The translations under genes were made by a program, and so were the position numbers. DNA of 30,170 nt from CAYRGQ01 sp964444885 (GTDB lineage: Bacteria; Bacteroidota; Bacteroidia; Sphingobacteriales; Sphingobacteriaceae). The notes below the pieces were generated by a model, which was given only the letters and a program-made list of their open reading frames with translations, was not told where the DNA came from and did not search any database. Where the stretch lies: contig CAYUIZ010000026.1 of NCBI GenBank assembly GCA_964444885.1, positions 1-30,170 on the forward strand, written 5' to 3'. Of this stretch, positions 1 to 8,105 are shown one piece after another. Position 1 is the stretch's first letter; every line of letters starts with the position of its first letter.

Positions 1-1994
1 ACCAGCGCGTTTTGCGCGTTTAGCACCCAATGGTTTTCGTCGGGCAAGTATAGCAACCGGCTTTTGATGCCTTTGAGCTGTGCCGCTTGGAACGCTTCCA
101 GACCCTGCTCAATGCTTACCCGGTAGTCGCGGCCACCTTGAATGACCAGAATCGGCGTGTCCCACTGGTTCACGAAGTTGATTGGGTTAAAGTCCCGGTA
201 GGTCTTTTTATTCTTTTCGTCCCAATAGGGGCCGCCAAGGTCTTTATTCGCAAAGAACAGCTCTTCGGTGGTGCCGTACCAGCTGCGCATATCGAACAGG
301 CCGTTGTGCGAAATGAACGTTTTGAAGCGTCCTTCGTGCACGCCGGCCAGCATGAATACCGAGTAGCCGCCAAAGCTGGCGCCGATAGCGCCCAGCCGAT
401 CGCTGTCCACATAGGGCTCTTTAGCCACGTCGTCAATCGCCGATAAGTAGTCGCGAATAGGCTGCCCGCCCCAGTCACCGCTGATTTGCTCGTTCCACGC
501 CACGCCATGCCCCGGCATGCCGCGGCGGTTGGGCGCAACGACGATATAGCCTTGTGCGGCAATTAATTGCAGGTTCCAGCGGAAGGAATAGAACTGGGTG
601 AGCGCCGATTGCGGACCGCCTTGGCAGTATAGCAACGTGGGGTATTTCTTCGTTGGGTCAAAATCCGGCGGGTAGACCACCCAGGAAAACAGGTCTTTGC
701 CGTCGCTCGCCTTCGTGACGCGAGAGACAACGGCGCTGGACGCAATTTGGCTGTACATCTCGTCGTTCACCCGGCTTATTTGCGCCAGCGTGCCGGCTTG
801 GGTATCGAAGCGGTATAGTTCCGCAGCGCGGTTGATCGTGGTCAATGTCACGAATAAATGCTGGCCGGATTGCCCGACGATCCCCGTAATATCATGTTCG
901 CCAGAGCTAATTTGCCGGATGGCCGATGCGCCCTGCTGCCGCAGGTTGTTGCCCAGGTCGAGTTGGAATAGCTGAATGGTACCCCGCACGGCGGCGGTAA
1001 ACCAGATTGCGCGGCTGTTTTGTGCCCACACAAATCCGTTGACGGTGCCGTCCCAATCCTTCGTGAGGTTATGCCGCTGGCTGGTGCGTTTGTCAAAAAC
1101 GATGATGTCGTTCTTGTCAGCTTCGTAGCCGTCTTCTTTCATGCTGAGCCAAGCCAGCCGCTGCCCGTCCGGACTGTAGTCGGGATGGGTATCGTAGCCG
1201 GCCATGCCCGCGGTTAAGTTTGTTGTTTGGCCTGTTTCTAAGTCGTATTGGTAAATGTCCGCATTAGTGCTTAGCGCGTATTCCGTGCCGTATTTTTTCT
1301 TGCTCACATACAGAATGCGCTTGCCATCGGGACTCCAAATCACATCTTCTTTGCCACCAAAGGGCTGTTGCGGGGCATGGTAAGGTTCGCCTGCCATAAT
1401 GTCGATGGCTTCGCCGAGTTTACCCCCGTTGAAGGGCGCGTAATGCACGTGGTGGAACTTGCCGTCCGTCCAGCTATCCCAGTGCCGATAATGCAGTTGG
1501 TCGTACACGTATGCATTCGACTCAGGGAGGTCGGCGTGCCGGTCGGTGCTATGGTTTTTCTTAATCGGCACGGACCGGGTGAAGAGGATATGCTTGCCAT
1601 CCGGCGATATCCGCACGTTATGCAGGGAGACGTCATCCGGCGTCAGCTGCTGGGCATCCGTGGTGCCCATAGCCTGTTGGTACAATTTGCCGCCATGCAG
1701 GTACGTGATGGCGTGTGTTTTTTCGTCGATGTGTACGATCTGTTCGCTGCCGGCTTTTGTCGTCAGTTGTGTCGCCGGGCCGCCTGCTACGGGCACCATA
1801 AAGAGATTCCGTTCGCTTGTGGTGGCTTTCCAGTCGTACTGGGATACGCCATAGATGGCGTACTTGCCGTCTGGTGTCAGCGTTTCGGCCGATAGGCGGC
1901 CCAGTTCCCAAAGTTTTTCAGGGGTTAGCGGCTGTTGGGCGATGCCTGATCCAGCCAATGCCACCGCGGATAACGTCATAATTGCTGCTTTCAT
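1..1994 (-). CDS. S9 family peptidase (prolyl oligopeptidase / acylaminoacyl-peptidase type), 3' end cut by window edge
   Basis: Serine peptidase expected to release dipeptides or short peptides in the periplasm. The frame stays open from an ATG at 1994 to the left edge, giving 664 visible codons. It begins with a signal peptide (MKAAIMTLSAVALAGSGIAQ). The first two thirds contain repeated SPDGK/TPDGK blades typical of the TolB/WD-like beta-propeller of S9 enzymes. The C-terminal alpha/beta-hydrolase domain carries the full triad: Ser540 in GASFGG, Asp623 in QGGRDYRV and His655 in DENHW. The usual oxyanion-region GGP motif (LLYCQGGPQS) is also present. Because the His lies only about 10 codons from the edge, little of the protein should be missing. 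It is co-directional with the M3 peptidase gene upstream, 185 bp away, so the two may be partly co-transcribed. Substrate specificity within S9 cannot be read from the sequence. Confidence 0.93.
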   Translation of the reverse strand, partial: MKAAIMTLSAVALAGSGIAQQPLTPEKLWELGRLSAETLTPDGKYAIYGVSQYDWKATTSERNLFMVPVAGGPATQLTTKAGSEQIVHIDEKTHAITYLHGGKLYQQAMGTTDAQQLTPDDVSLHNVRISPDGKHILFTRSVPIKKNHSTDRHADLPESNAYVYDQLHYRHWDSWTDGKFHHVHYAPFNGGKLGEAIDIMAGEPYHAPQQPFGGKEDVIWSPDGKRILYVSKKKYGTEYALSTNADIYQYDLETGQTTNLTAGMAGYDTHPDYSPDGQRLAWLSMKEDGYEADKNDIIVFDKRTSQRHNLTKDWDGTVNGFVWAQNSRAIWFTAAVRGTIQLFQLDLGNNLRQQGASAIRQISSGEHDITGIVGQSGQHLFVTLTTINRAAELYRFDTQAGTLAQISRVNDEMYSQIASSAVVSRVTKASDGKDLFSWVVYPPDFDPTKKYPTLLYCQGGPQSALTQFYSFRWNLQLIAAQGYIVVAPNRRGMPGHGVAWNEQISGDWGGQPIRDYLSAIDDVAKEPYVDSDRLGAIGASFGGYSVFMLAGVHEGRFKTFISHNGLFDMRSWYGTTEELFFANKDLGGPYWDEKNKKTYRDFNPINFVNQWDTPILVIQGGRDYRVSIEQGLEAFQAAQLKGIKSRLLYLPDENHWVLNAQNAL

Positions 1995-2040
1995 GTTGTG
2001 TCGCTAAGGGTTGCGCTCCGAGCGCTGCGTTAGTCGCTGG

Positions 2041-2073
2041 TATCGGGGGAAGCTGTTTTGGCCATTCCCGATA
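2041..2073 (-). terminator. Hairpin between the two peptidase genes
   Basis: TATCGGG (2041-2047) pairs with CCCGATA (2067-2073), and inner GAA/TTC pairing is possible with a two-base bulge. It lies about 105 nt beyond the M3 peptidase stop and 45 nt before the S9 start, both on the minus strand. No T-run follows on the minus strand, so it may be an mRNA-stabilising or processing hairpin rather than an intrinsic terminator. No convincing TAnnTTTG box for the S9 gene was found in this 185-bp gap. Confidence 0.3.
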
Positions 2074-2179
2074 TCGTCTCGCCGGAGGGGTAATAATTTT
2101 CGTGCAAGGTAATCAACCTCGGAATAAAAGTGAAAGAACGACCGATTTAAATCCGTCACGTTCGCCATGGTCCGAAGTT

Positions 2180-4210
2180 TTATCCGGCTTTGATGAGGCC
2201 TGCCCGCTTGAGCAGGGCATCGGGCTGTGGCGCTCGTCCGCGAAACTCCACATACAACTGCATGGGGTCTGCCGTTCCGCCGCTACGCAACAGCTTCTTG
2301 AACTTGGCCGCTGTCTCGGGGTTGAAAATGCCGGTTTGACGGAAGTAATCATATGCATCTGCATCCAAGACTTCCGCCCATTTGTAGGAGTAATACCCAG
2401 CGGCGTACCCCCCTGCAAAGATGTGCGAAAACGATGGGCTTTGCGCGGTGCCTGGAATAGGGGGGTATAGCAGGGTTTCCGCTAGGATTTCGCGCTCAAA
2501 CTGTTCAACGGATGCCCCGGCGCCGAATTGGCCGGAGTGGTAGGCCATGTCAAGCAGGCCGAAGCTAAGCTGGCGTACGGTCTGGTAGCCTTCCATAAAA
2601 TTGGCGGCGGCCACGATTTTGTCAACTTGCCCGGCTGGCAGGGGTTCGCTGCTTTGGTGATGAATGGCAAACGACTGGATGAACTCCTTGTCGTAACAAT
2701 AATTTTCCAAGAACTGGGAGGGAAGCTCGACAAAGTCCCAATAGACATTCGTGCCGGATAAGCTTTCATAAGTCGTATCGGCCAAGATGCCATGAAGCGC
2801 ATGCCCGAATTCGTGGAACAGCGTCGTTACTTCCTGAAATGTGAGCAGCGAGGGTGTATCGGCTGTGGGTCTCGAAAAGTTGCATACGATGGAAATATGA
2901 GGGCGTACGTTCTCGCCTGCCTTGCGGTGCTGGTCGCGGTAGCTGGTCATCCACGCACCGGGCCGTTTTCCTTCGCGGGGATGCCAGTCAGTGTAGAGCA
3001 GCGCTTTGTGCACCCCGTTTTCAAGCACCTCGTACGGGGTGACCTCCGGATGATAGACGGGGATGTCGTCACGCACGACGAATTCCAGCCCGAACAGCCG
3101 TTTGGCGAGGTCGAACGCTGCGCCGATCACCCGGTCGAGCGAAAAATAGGGGCGGAGCTTCTCCTCGTCCAAATCGAATTCCTGCACGCGGAGTTTCTCA
3201 GCGTAATAGGCATGGTCGTAGGGCATGATCGGGTCTGCGCCGTCGGTCGCAGCTAATGCGCGCAGTTTTTCGACGTCGGCGATCGCGTGGGGTTTCGCTT
3301 TAGCGAGCAGATCCGTCAGGAAGTCCATCACCGTGGCGGGCGTGGCGGCCATGCGTTCTTCCAGCACAAAGGCGGCGTGCGTTGCAAAGCCGAGCAATCG
3401 CGCGCGCCGGTCGCGCAGGGATACGATTTGCTGGATGATGCCTTCGTTGTTGCGGTCATTATTCTTAAAGGCGCGGCTGGCCGCTGCGAGGTGTAGTTCT
3501 TGCCGGAGCTGCCGGTCATCGGCATATTTCAGGAACGGCACATAACTGGGGTAATGTAGGGTAAACGCCCAGCCCGCCAGTTGCCGCTTTTCGGCCTCTT
3601 CTTTCGCCGCCTGCACAATCGACGCAGGCAGTCCGGCCAGTTGCCGCCCCTCGCTCAGGTGCAGCACGTAGTCGTTTGTCTCCTGCAGCACATTTTGCGA
3701 AAACTTCATCGTCAGGGTTGCCAATTCGCGGTCGATCTCGCGCAATGCCTGCTTGTGGGTGTCGGAAAGGCGCGCGCCTTGCCGTACAAAACTTTTGTAT
3801 TGTTTCTCCAGCAGCCGCGCCTGTTCGGGAGAAAGGGAGTCAGGCGAGGTGCTTTCATACACCGTTTGCACGCGCTCGAATAGCGGTTGGTTAAGCATGA
3901 TGTCGTTTTGGTATTCAGCAATCAGCGGGGCCAGTTCTTGGGCCAGCGCCTGCATGTCGTCGTTGGTTTCGGCACTGTCCAAGTTGAAAAACGTGCTCGA
4001 CACAACGGCAAGTTGCTGGCCGACGCGTTCGAGCGCTTCACATGTGTTTTCGAAAGTTGGCAGGTCTTGGCTGTCGGCAATGTCTTCCACTTCGCGTTTG
4101 GCGCGGCTTATGGCTTCGAGAATGGCTGGCTTGAAATGTTCGTGCTGAATTCGGTCAAACGGAACGCTTTGAAACGGCGTGTCGAAGTGCTGTAGTAAGG
4201 GATTGTTCAT
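2180..4210 (-). CDS. M3 family zinc metallopeptidase (oligopeptidase A / peptidyl-dipeptidase Dcp type)
   Basis: Thimet-oligopeptidase-family enzyme of 676 aa, close to the roughly 680 aa of E. coli PrlC and Dcp. It degrades short peptides released by other proteases. The zinc site is intact: H466-E467-F468-G469-H470 with the third ligand Glu495 in YWDFVELPSQ. The conserved C-terminal glycine/tyrosine-rich loop (HIFAGGYAAGYYSYKW) that contacts substrate is present. The N-terminal half is the long helical domain of the family. No signal peptide is visible (MNNPLLQHFDTPFQ), so a cytoplasmic location is likely. The ATG at 4210 is chosen because the family's FDRIQHEHFKPAI segment follows directly. 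Transcription probably comes from the minus-strand promoter at 4254-4284. OpA-like and Dcp-like specificity cannot be separated by eye. Confidence 0.95.
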   Translation of the reverse strand: MNNPLLQHFDTPFQSVPFDRIQHEHFKPAILEAISRAKREVEDIADSQDLPTFENTCEALERVGQQLAVVSSTFFNLDSAETNDDMQALAQELAPLIAEYQNDIMLNQPLFERVQTVYESTSPDSLSPEQARLLEKQYKSFVRQGARLSDTHKQALREIDRELATLTMKFSQNVLQETNDYVLHLSEGRQLAGLPASIVQAAKEEAEKRQLAGWAFTLHYPSYVPFLKYADDRQLRQELHLAAASRAFKNNDRNNEGIIQQIVSLRDRRARLLGFATHAAFVLEERMAATPATVMDFLTDLLAKAKPHAIADVEKLRALAATDGADPIMPYDHAYYAEKLRVQEFDLDEEKLRPYFSLDRVIGAAFDLAKRLFGLEFVVRDDIPVYHPEVTPYEVLENGVHKALLYTDWHPREGKRPGAWMTSYRDQHRKAGENVRPHISIVCNFSRPTADTPSLLTFQEVTTLFHEFGHALHGILADTTYESLSGTNVYWDFVELPSQFLENYCYDKEFIQSFAIHHQSSEPLPAGQVDKIVAAANFMEGYQTVRQLSFGLLDMAYHSGQFGAGASVEQFEREILAETLLYPPIPGTAQSPSFSHIFAGGYAAGYYSYKWAEVLDADAYDYFRQTGIFNPETAAKFKKLLRSGGTADPMQLYVEFRGRAPQPDALLKRAGLIKAG

Positions 4211-4253
4211 GTTGCTTAAATTATCTGGCGGGGTGTTACAAATGCTCGCTAGG

Positions 4254-4284
4254 CAAAACTAGGGAAACCAACGATTTTTAGCAA
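4254..4284 (-). promoter_or_regulatory. Bacteroidota-type promoter for the M3 peptidase gene
   Basis: Read on the minus strand, TTG (4284-4282) is followed after 20 nt by TAGTTTTG (4261-4254), a full match to the Bacteroidota -7 consensus TAnnTTTG with a normally spaced -33 TTG. Transcription would start near 4247, giving a leader of about 37 nt before the ATG at 4210. Confidence 0.5.
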
Positions 4285-4409
4285 GGATGCCAGAATTATC
4301 GACAGATTGGGTATGATGCGGGACAGGCGAAGGCGGTAACTCAAAGGGCGGATAACGCCTCGTTTTTCGGAAATGCAAAATAAATACTACTAAACCTATG
4401 TACATTACA

Positions 4410-4417
4410 TATATTTG
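4410..4417 (+). promoter_or_regulatory. Putative -7 box (TATATTTG) of the sulfate-assimilation operon
   Basis: TATATTTG fits the Bacteroidota consensus TAnnTTTG exactly. No TTG is found at the expected -33 distance, so the call rests on one element and the promoter may need an activator. Initiation about 7 nt downstream would give a leader of about 160 nt. Confidence 0.4.
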
Positions 4418-4440
4418 TTGCCGTGAATGAAAGTTCAACG

Positions 4441-4455
4441 AGGCAAGCGTTGCCT
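4441..4455 (+). promoter_or_regulatory. Short perfect hairpin in the operon leader
   Basis: AGGCAA (4441-4446) and TTGCCT (4450-4455) are exact reverse complements around a GCG loop. The element lies just downstream of the predicted start of transcription, where it could be an operator dyad or a 5' mRNA hairpin. No T-run follows, so termination is unlikely. Confidence 0.35.
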
Positions 4456-4474
4456 TATGTGCTGGGCGTAAGTG

Positions 4475-4492
4475 GTTTTTGGCTGGATATTT
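4475..4492 (+). repeat. Leader direct repeat, copy A
   Basis: GTTTTTGGCTGGATATTT. It differs from copy B by one T and one G insertion/deletion. A separate AACGAGG heptamer lies upstream at 4437-4443 and again before copy B. Confidence 0.55.
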
Positions 4493-4539
4493 TCATTTTC
4501 CTGTCCGCTCCATGAAGCTTCTTCACATCGAAACGAGGA

Positions 4540-4557
4540 GTTTTTTGGCTGATATTT
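4540..4557 (+). repeat. Leader direct repeat, copy B
   Basis: GTTTTTTGGCTGATATTT, starting 65 nt after copy A and ending 28 nt before the sulfite reductase ATG. It is preceded at 4532-4538 by the same AACGAGG heptamer found at 4437-4443. The paired arrangement suggests tandem binding sites or a repeated RNA element. Confidence 0.55.
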
Positions 4558-4585
4558 AACACGAACACAACAACTGTAAAACATA

Positions 4586-6700
4586 ATGCAAAGTTTTAGG
4601 ACTGAATTGGAGAATCCGATTGTTGAGCGCGAAATCATTGAATTGGACCGGAGGATCCGGCTGTACCAAGAGGGACATGCGTCGGAAGAGAAGTTCAGGA
4701 GCTTGCGCTTGGCCCGCGGTATTTACGGGCAGCGGCAACCCGGCGTTCAGATGGTTCGCATCAAGCTGCCTTTTGGCAGAGTGACGTTTAAGCAGCTGCT
4801 TAAGATAGCGGATATTTCGGATGAGTACGCGAGCAGCAACCTGCATCTTACCACCCGTCAGGATATCCAGATCCATTACGTCAGCTTGGCGCGGACGCCT
4901 GAGTTGTGGGCTCAACTGGCTGCTGACGACATGACGCTCCGCGAGGCTTGCGGCAACACCGTGCGCAACGTGACGGCATCGCCCAATGCGGGCATTGATG
5001 CCGATGAACCCTTTGACGTGTCGCCGTATGCGCATGCCGTATTTTCGTATTTCCTTCGCAATCCCATCTGCCAGGAAATGGGGCGTAAGTTCAAGTTTTG
5101 CTTTTCGTCCAGCGATAAGGATACCGCGTTTGCATTCGGGCACGATTTGGGTTTTATTCCCAAAATCCGCACGGTGGCTGGCGTGGAGCAACGCGGCTTT
5201 AAGGTCGTGCTCGGCGGCGGGCTCGGTGCGCAGCCCATGGTAGCCCATCCCGTCCATGATTTTCTGCCCGAAGACCAGCTGATACCCTATTCGGAAAGTG
5301 TTATTCGGGTTTTTGACCGCCACGGCGAGCGCAATAACCGGAATAAGGCACGTTTAAAATATGTAATTCAACGGTTGGGACTCGAAGAGGTTGTCCGGCT
5401 GATCGACGAAGAACGGACGGCCAACAAGGTCAAGACATTCGTTGTTGACCGCGATACCGTGCCGCAGCCCGCGCCACCCGATACACCGATTTCCGCGGCA
5501 AATTTGCCACAAGACTTAGCCTTGGCGTACGACGTCTGGAGGGCGACCAACGTTTATCCCCAAAAGCAGGATGGCTACTGGTCGGTCTACGTCAAAGTGA
5601 CGACCGGCGATATTTCAACCCGGAAAGCGCGGGCACTGATCGAGGGTGTCCGTGACCACATTGCGGACGACATACGCATCACGCAGAACCAAGGCCTGCT
5701 GTTTAAGTTTGTGCGCGAAGCTTCCCTGCCGCATATATTTCTTGCCCTCCAACACCTCGAGCTCGCCCAGCCGGGGTTTGACAGCGTGGCGGACGTGACG
5801 ACCTGCCCGGGTACGGATACCTGCAATTTGGGGATATCAAACAGTACCGAAATGGCCCGTGTGCTCGAACAGTTCATTTACACGCACTACGCGGATTTAG
5901 TTCATAACAAGGCGCTTAAAATTAAAATTAGTGGGTGCATGAATTCCTGCGGACAGCACGGATTGGCACATATTGGCCTGCATGGCAGCTCGATGAAGGC
6001 CGCCGGAAAGGTCGTGCCCGCGGCGCAGATTATGCTGGGTGGCGCTACGCTCGGCGATGGTTTGGGCCGTGTGGCCGAGCGGGTCATCAAAGTGCCCTCC
6101 AAGCGCGTCACCCAAGTCGTCCGTTTGTTGCTTGACGACTACCAGGCGCTGGCGGCGCCCGATGAGTTGTTCCATGAATATTATGACAGGCAAGGGAAGG
6201 ACTACTTCTACCGGATGCTGAAACCGCTCGGTGATTTGGCTACGCTTACACCGGACGAATTTGTCGACTGGGGCCAGCGCGAGACGTTCAAGACGGCCAT
6301 CGGCGTGGGCGAATGCGCCGGGGTTGTAATCGATTTGGTGGCCACATTGCTCTTCGAGTCGGAGGAGAAACTGGGCTGGGCCAATGAAAGTTACAATGCA
6401 GGCGCATATGCGGACGCGATCTACCATGCCTATAGCGTATTTGTCGGCACGGCCAAAGCCTTGCTGCTTGACAAAGGCGTGAACGGCAGTTCCCAAGTGG
6501 CGATTATCCGCGAGTTTGATACGCATTATGTTCAACAGGGGGAGGTGCCGCTGCCCACCGACGATTTCAGCACCCTGGTCTTGCAGATTAACAAATACGA
6601 GCCATCGGCGGATTTTGCGCAGCACTATCTGGCACATGCCATATCCTTTTATCAATGGGCCATGGCCCAGCGAGAAAACACCGTAGCGGTTATCAGCTAA
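4586..6700 (+). CDS. Assimilatory sulfite reductase hemoprotein (CysI/NirA type) with C-terminal HEPN-like domain
   Basis: Reduces sulfite to sulfide with siroheme and a [4Fe-4S] cluster. The 704-aa protein has two ferredoxin-like/siroheme repeats (about residues 1-550). The cluster ligands are Cys407 and Cys413 (CPGTDTC) and Cys451 and Cys455 (CMNSC). The family's HLTTRQDIQIHYV and NTVRNVTASPNAG segments are also present. Nitrite reductases share this fold; sulfite is preferred because the gene heads an operon with cysH, cysD and cysN. About residues 570-704 form an extra helical region with a pattern (NAGAYADAIYHAYSVFVGTAKALLL) resembling HEPN domains. No cysJ-like flavoprotein is nearby, so the electron donor may be ferredoxin. 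The ATG at 4586 is chosen because the family N-terminus follows at once. Confidence 0.92.
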   Translation: MQSFRTELENPIVEREIIELDRRIRLYQEGHASEEKFRSLRLARGIYGQRQPGVQMVRIKLPFGRVTFKQLLKIADISDEYASSNLHLTTRQDIQIHYVSLARTPELWAQLAADDMTLREACGNTVRNVTASPNAGIDADEPFDVSPYAHAVFSYFLRNPICQEMGRKFKFCFSSSDKDTAFAFGHDLGFIPKIRTVAGVEQRGFKVVLGGGLGAQPMVAHPVHDFLPEDQLIPYSESVIRVFDRHGERNNRNKARLKYVIQRLGLEEVVRLIDEERTANKVKTFVVDRDTVPQPAPPDTPISAANLPQDLALAYDVWRATNVYPQKQDGYWSVYVKVTTGDISTRKARALIEGVRDHIADDIRITQNQGLLFKFVREASLPHIFLALQHLELAQPGFDSVADVTTCPGTDTCNLGISNSTEMARVLEQFIYTHYADLVHNKALKIKISGCMNSCGQHGLAHIGLHGSSMKAAGKVVPAAQIMLGGATLGDGLGRVAERVIKVPSKRVTQVVRLLLDDYQALAAPDELFHEYYDRQGKDYFYRMLKPLGDLATLTPDEFVDWGQRETFKTAIGVGECAGVVIDLVATLLFESEEKLGWANESYNAGAYADAIYHAYSVFVGTAKALLLDKGVNGSSQVAIIREFDTHYVQQGEVPLPTDDFSTLVLQINKYEPSADFAQHYLAHAISFYQWAMAQRENTVAVIS

Positions 6701-6744
6701 AAAGCTGCCGTAACATACTTTACAATTGGAATATAAAAATTACC

Positions 6745-7503
6745 ATGAATAGCACACCGAAAATCACGTTGGTAGGCGCCGGGCCAGGCGATACGGATTT
6801 GATTAGCCTGAAGGGCTTGAAGGCATTGCGCCAAGCCGACGTCATCCTGTATGATGCCTTGGTGAATGAGGACCTCCTGGATTATGCGCCTGTCAGCGCA
6901 ATGCGCGTATTTGTCGGCAAGCGCGCCGGCCAGCATTCCTACAGTCAGCAGGAGATTAATAAACTGCTGGTTATGTATGCCAAATCACACGGACATGTCG
7001 TGCGGCTCAAGGGCGGGGATCCGTTTGTCTTTGGGCGCGGCGGGGAGGAAGTTTCCTATGCCGCCGCGCATGGTATTACGGCGACCGTCATTCCCGGAAT
7101 TTCCAGCTCCATCGGCGTAGCGGGCTTGCAAGGCATCCCGGTGACGCATCGGGGCGTCAGTGAAAGCTTCTGGGTCATCACCGGTTCGACAACAGCGGGC
7201 CTGCTATCGGACGATATCCGCCAGGCCGCCAGCACAAACGCGACGGTCGTGATCTTGATGGGACTCAATAAGCTCGCTGAAATCGTTGCGGTGTATCGCA
7301 AGGAAGGGCGGGGACAGCTGCCTGTGGCCGTGATTCAAAACGGATCGCTTCCAGAAGAAAAGATCGCGCTGGGGACGGTCGATACGATCGTCGAGGACGT
7401 GCAGCGCGAAGGGATCGGTGCGCCGGCTGTTATCGTCATTGGCGAGGTCGTGGCGCAGCATCGTCATTTTGCAACTACCTGCCTTAATGCGATTGCTGTA
7501 TGA
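6745..7503 (+). CDS. cobA: Uroporphyrinogen-III C-methyltransferase (SUMT)
   Basis: Transfers two methyl groups from S-adenosylmethionine to uroporphyrinogen III, giving precorrin-2, the first step toward siroheme. The 252-aa length is normal for a stand-alone SUMT. The signature VGAGPGD lies at residues 10-16 and GGDPFVFGRGGEE at 90-102; both line the SAM and substrate site. The frame can be extended upstream to 6655 inside the sulfite reductase gene. The ATG at 6745 is preferred because the conserved ITLVGAGPGD strand follows directly and upstream residues look non-coding. The TGA stop overlaps the ATG of the next gene (ATGA), which implies translational coupling. Its product feeds the siroheme needed by the sulfite reductase encoded 44 bp upstream. 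Confidence 0.95.
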   Translation: MNSTPKITLVGAGPGDTDLISLKGLKALRQADVILYDALVNEDLLDYAPVSAMRVFVGKRAGQHSYSQQEINKLLVMYAKSHGHVVRLKGGDPFVFGRGGEEVSYAAAHGITATVIPGISSSIGVAGLQGIPVTHRGVSESFWVITGSTTAGLLSDDIRQAASTNATVVILMGLNKLAEIVAVYRKEGRGQLPVAVIQNGSLPEEKIALGTVDTIVEDVQREGIGAPAVIVIGEVVAQHRHFATTCLNAIAV

Positions 7504-8105
7504 CAAATCAGCACGCAGGCAACCCGTTATTTCCTGTATATTTGCAACTCAACAGCTTGCACACGCTCGTCGTGGGCGGGGGAAACGTGGCGCTTGAAAA
7601 GCTGACAGCCATTCTCGGAAACAGTGCCCAAGCTCGGATCACGTTGGTCGCCAGTAAGGTGTCGGAGGCGGTGTTGGCACTGGTTCAGGATTTTCCGGCG
7701 GTTTCGGTAGAAGAGCGGAATTTTGAGGTTACCGATTTAGCGGGCAAAGACCTGGTCGTGGTCGCATCCAATAATGATCGTCTCAATGGGTGGATCCGCG
7801 CGGAAGCGCGCCAGCGTAACGTGCTGATTAATGTGGCGGATAAACCGGCGTTGTGCGATTTTTACCTGGGATCGATTGTTCGGAAAGGAAACCTGAAGAT
7901 CGGCATATCCACCAACGGGAAATCGCCGACCATTGCCAAGCGGTTGAAAGAGTTGTTGCAGGACGCACTGCCGGAAGAGCTCGACGAAACGCTGGCCTAT
8001 ATGAGCCAGTTGCGGGAGCGGCTGAAAGGGGATTTTGCAGATAAGGTGCGCATCCTGAATGCCCACACGGCTGAATTGTTGGCAAGCAAAAAGGAAACGG
8101 AATGA
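7500..8105 (+). CDS. Precorrin-2 dehydrogenase / sirohydrochlorin ferrochelatase (Met8p / CysG N-terminal type)
   Basis: Oxidises precorrin-2 to sirohydrochlorin with NAD+ and, in bifunctional members, inserts iron to give siroheme. The 201-aa protein matches the stand-alone form of the CysG N-terminal half. It has a Rossmann glycine motif GGGNVA (residues 26-31), the family NVADKPALCDFYLGSIV segment near residue 120, and the GISTNGKSPTIAKRLKE segment of the dimerisation region. It overlaps cobA by ATGA at the 5' end and cysH by ATGA at the 3' end, so the three genes form one tightly coupled block. Whether it also carries out the chelatase step cannot be settled from sequence; no separate sirB/cbiX gene is visible in the operon. 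Confidence 0.93.
   Translation: MTNQHAGNPLFPVYLQLNSLHTLVVGGGNVALEKLTAILGNSAQARITLVASKVSEAVLALVQDFPAVSVEERNFEVTDLAGKDLVVVASNNDRLNGWIRAEARQRNVLINVADKPALCDFYLGSIVRKGNLKIGISTNGKSPTIAKRLKELLQDALPEELDETLAYMSQLRERLKGDFADKVRILNAHTAELLASKKETE

Larger units (their letters stand above)
4211..4585. other. 375-bp divergent intergenic control region
   Basis: This gap separates the minus-strand peptidase genes from the plus-strand sulfate-assimilation operon. No coding region is supported in it. It holds the minus-strand promoter candidate at 4254-4284, a plus-strand TATATTTG box at 4410-4417, a short hairpin at 4441-4455, a near-identical 18-nt direct repeat at 4475-4492 and 4540-4557, and a small hairpin at 4513-4525 (TGAAG-ctt-CTTCA). 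The stretch 4285-4409 shows nothing recognisable. The long distance from the plus-strand box to the ATG suggests a regulated 5' leader. Confidence 0.6.

Noticed and set aside
1995..2179. CAAGGTA (minus strand TACCTTG, 2105-2111) as promoter of the S9 peptidase gene
   Set aside because: It lacks one base of TAnnTTTG and has no TTG at the right distance.
4424..4585. Known SAM or other sulfur riboswitch in the sulfur operon leader
   Set aside because: The visible hairpins are short and I could not match the conserved core of a SAM riboswitch class; kept only as an unexplained repeated leader.
5897..6655. 252-codon minus-strand open frame inside the sulfite reductase gene
   Set aside because: It lies wholly opposite a gene with intact catalytic motifs; GC-rich coding DNA often gives such antisense frames, and the translation has no family signature.
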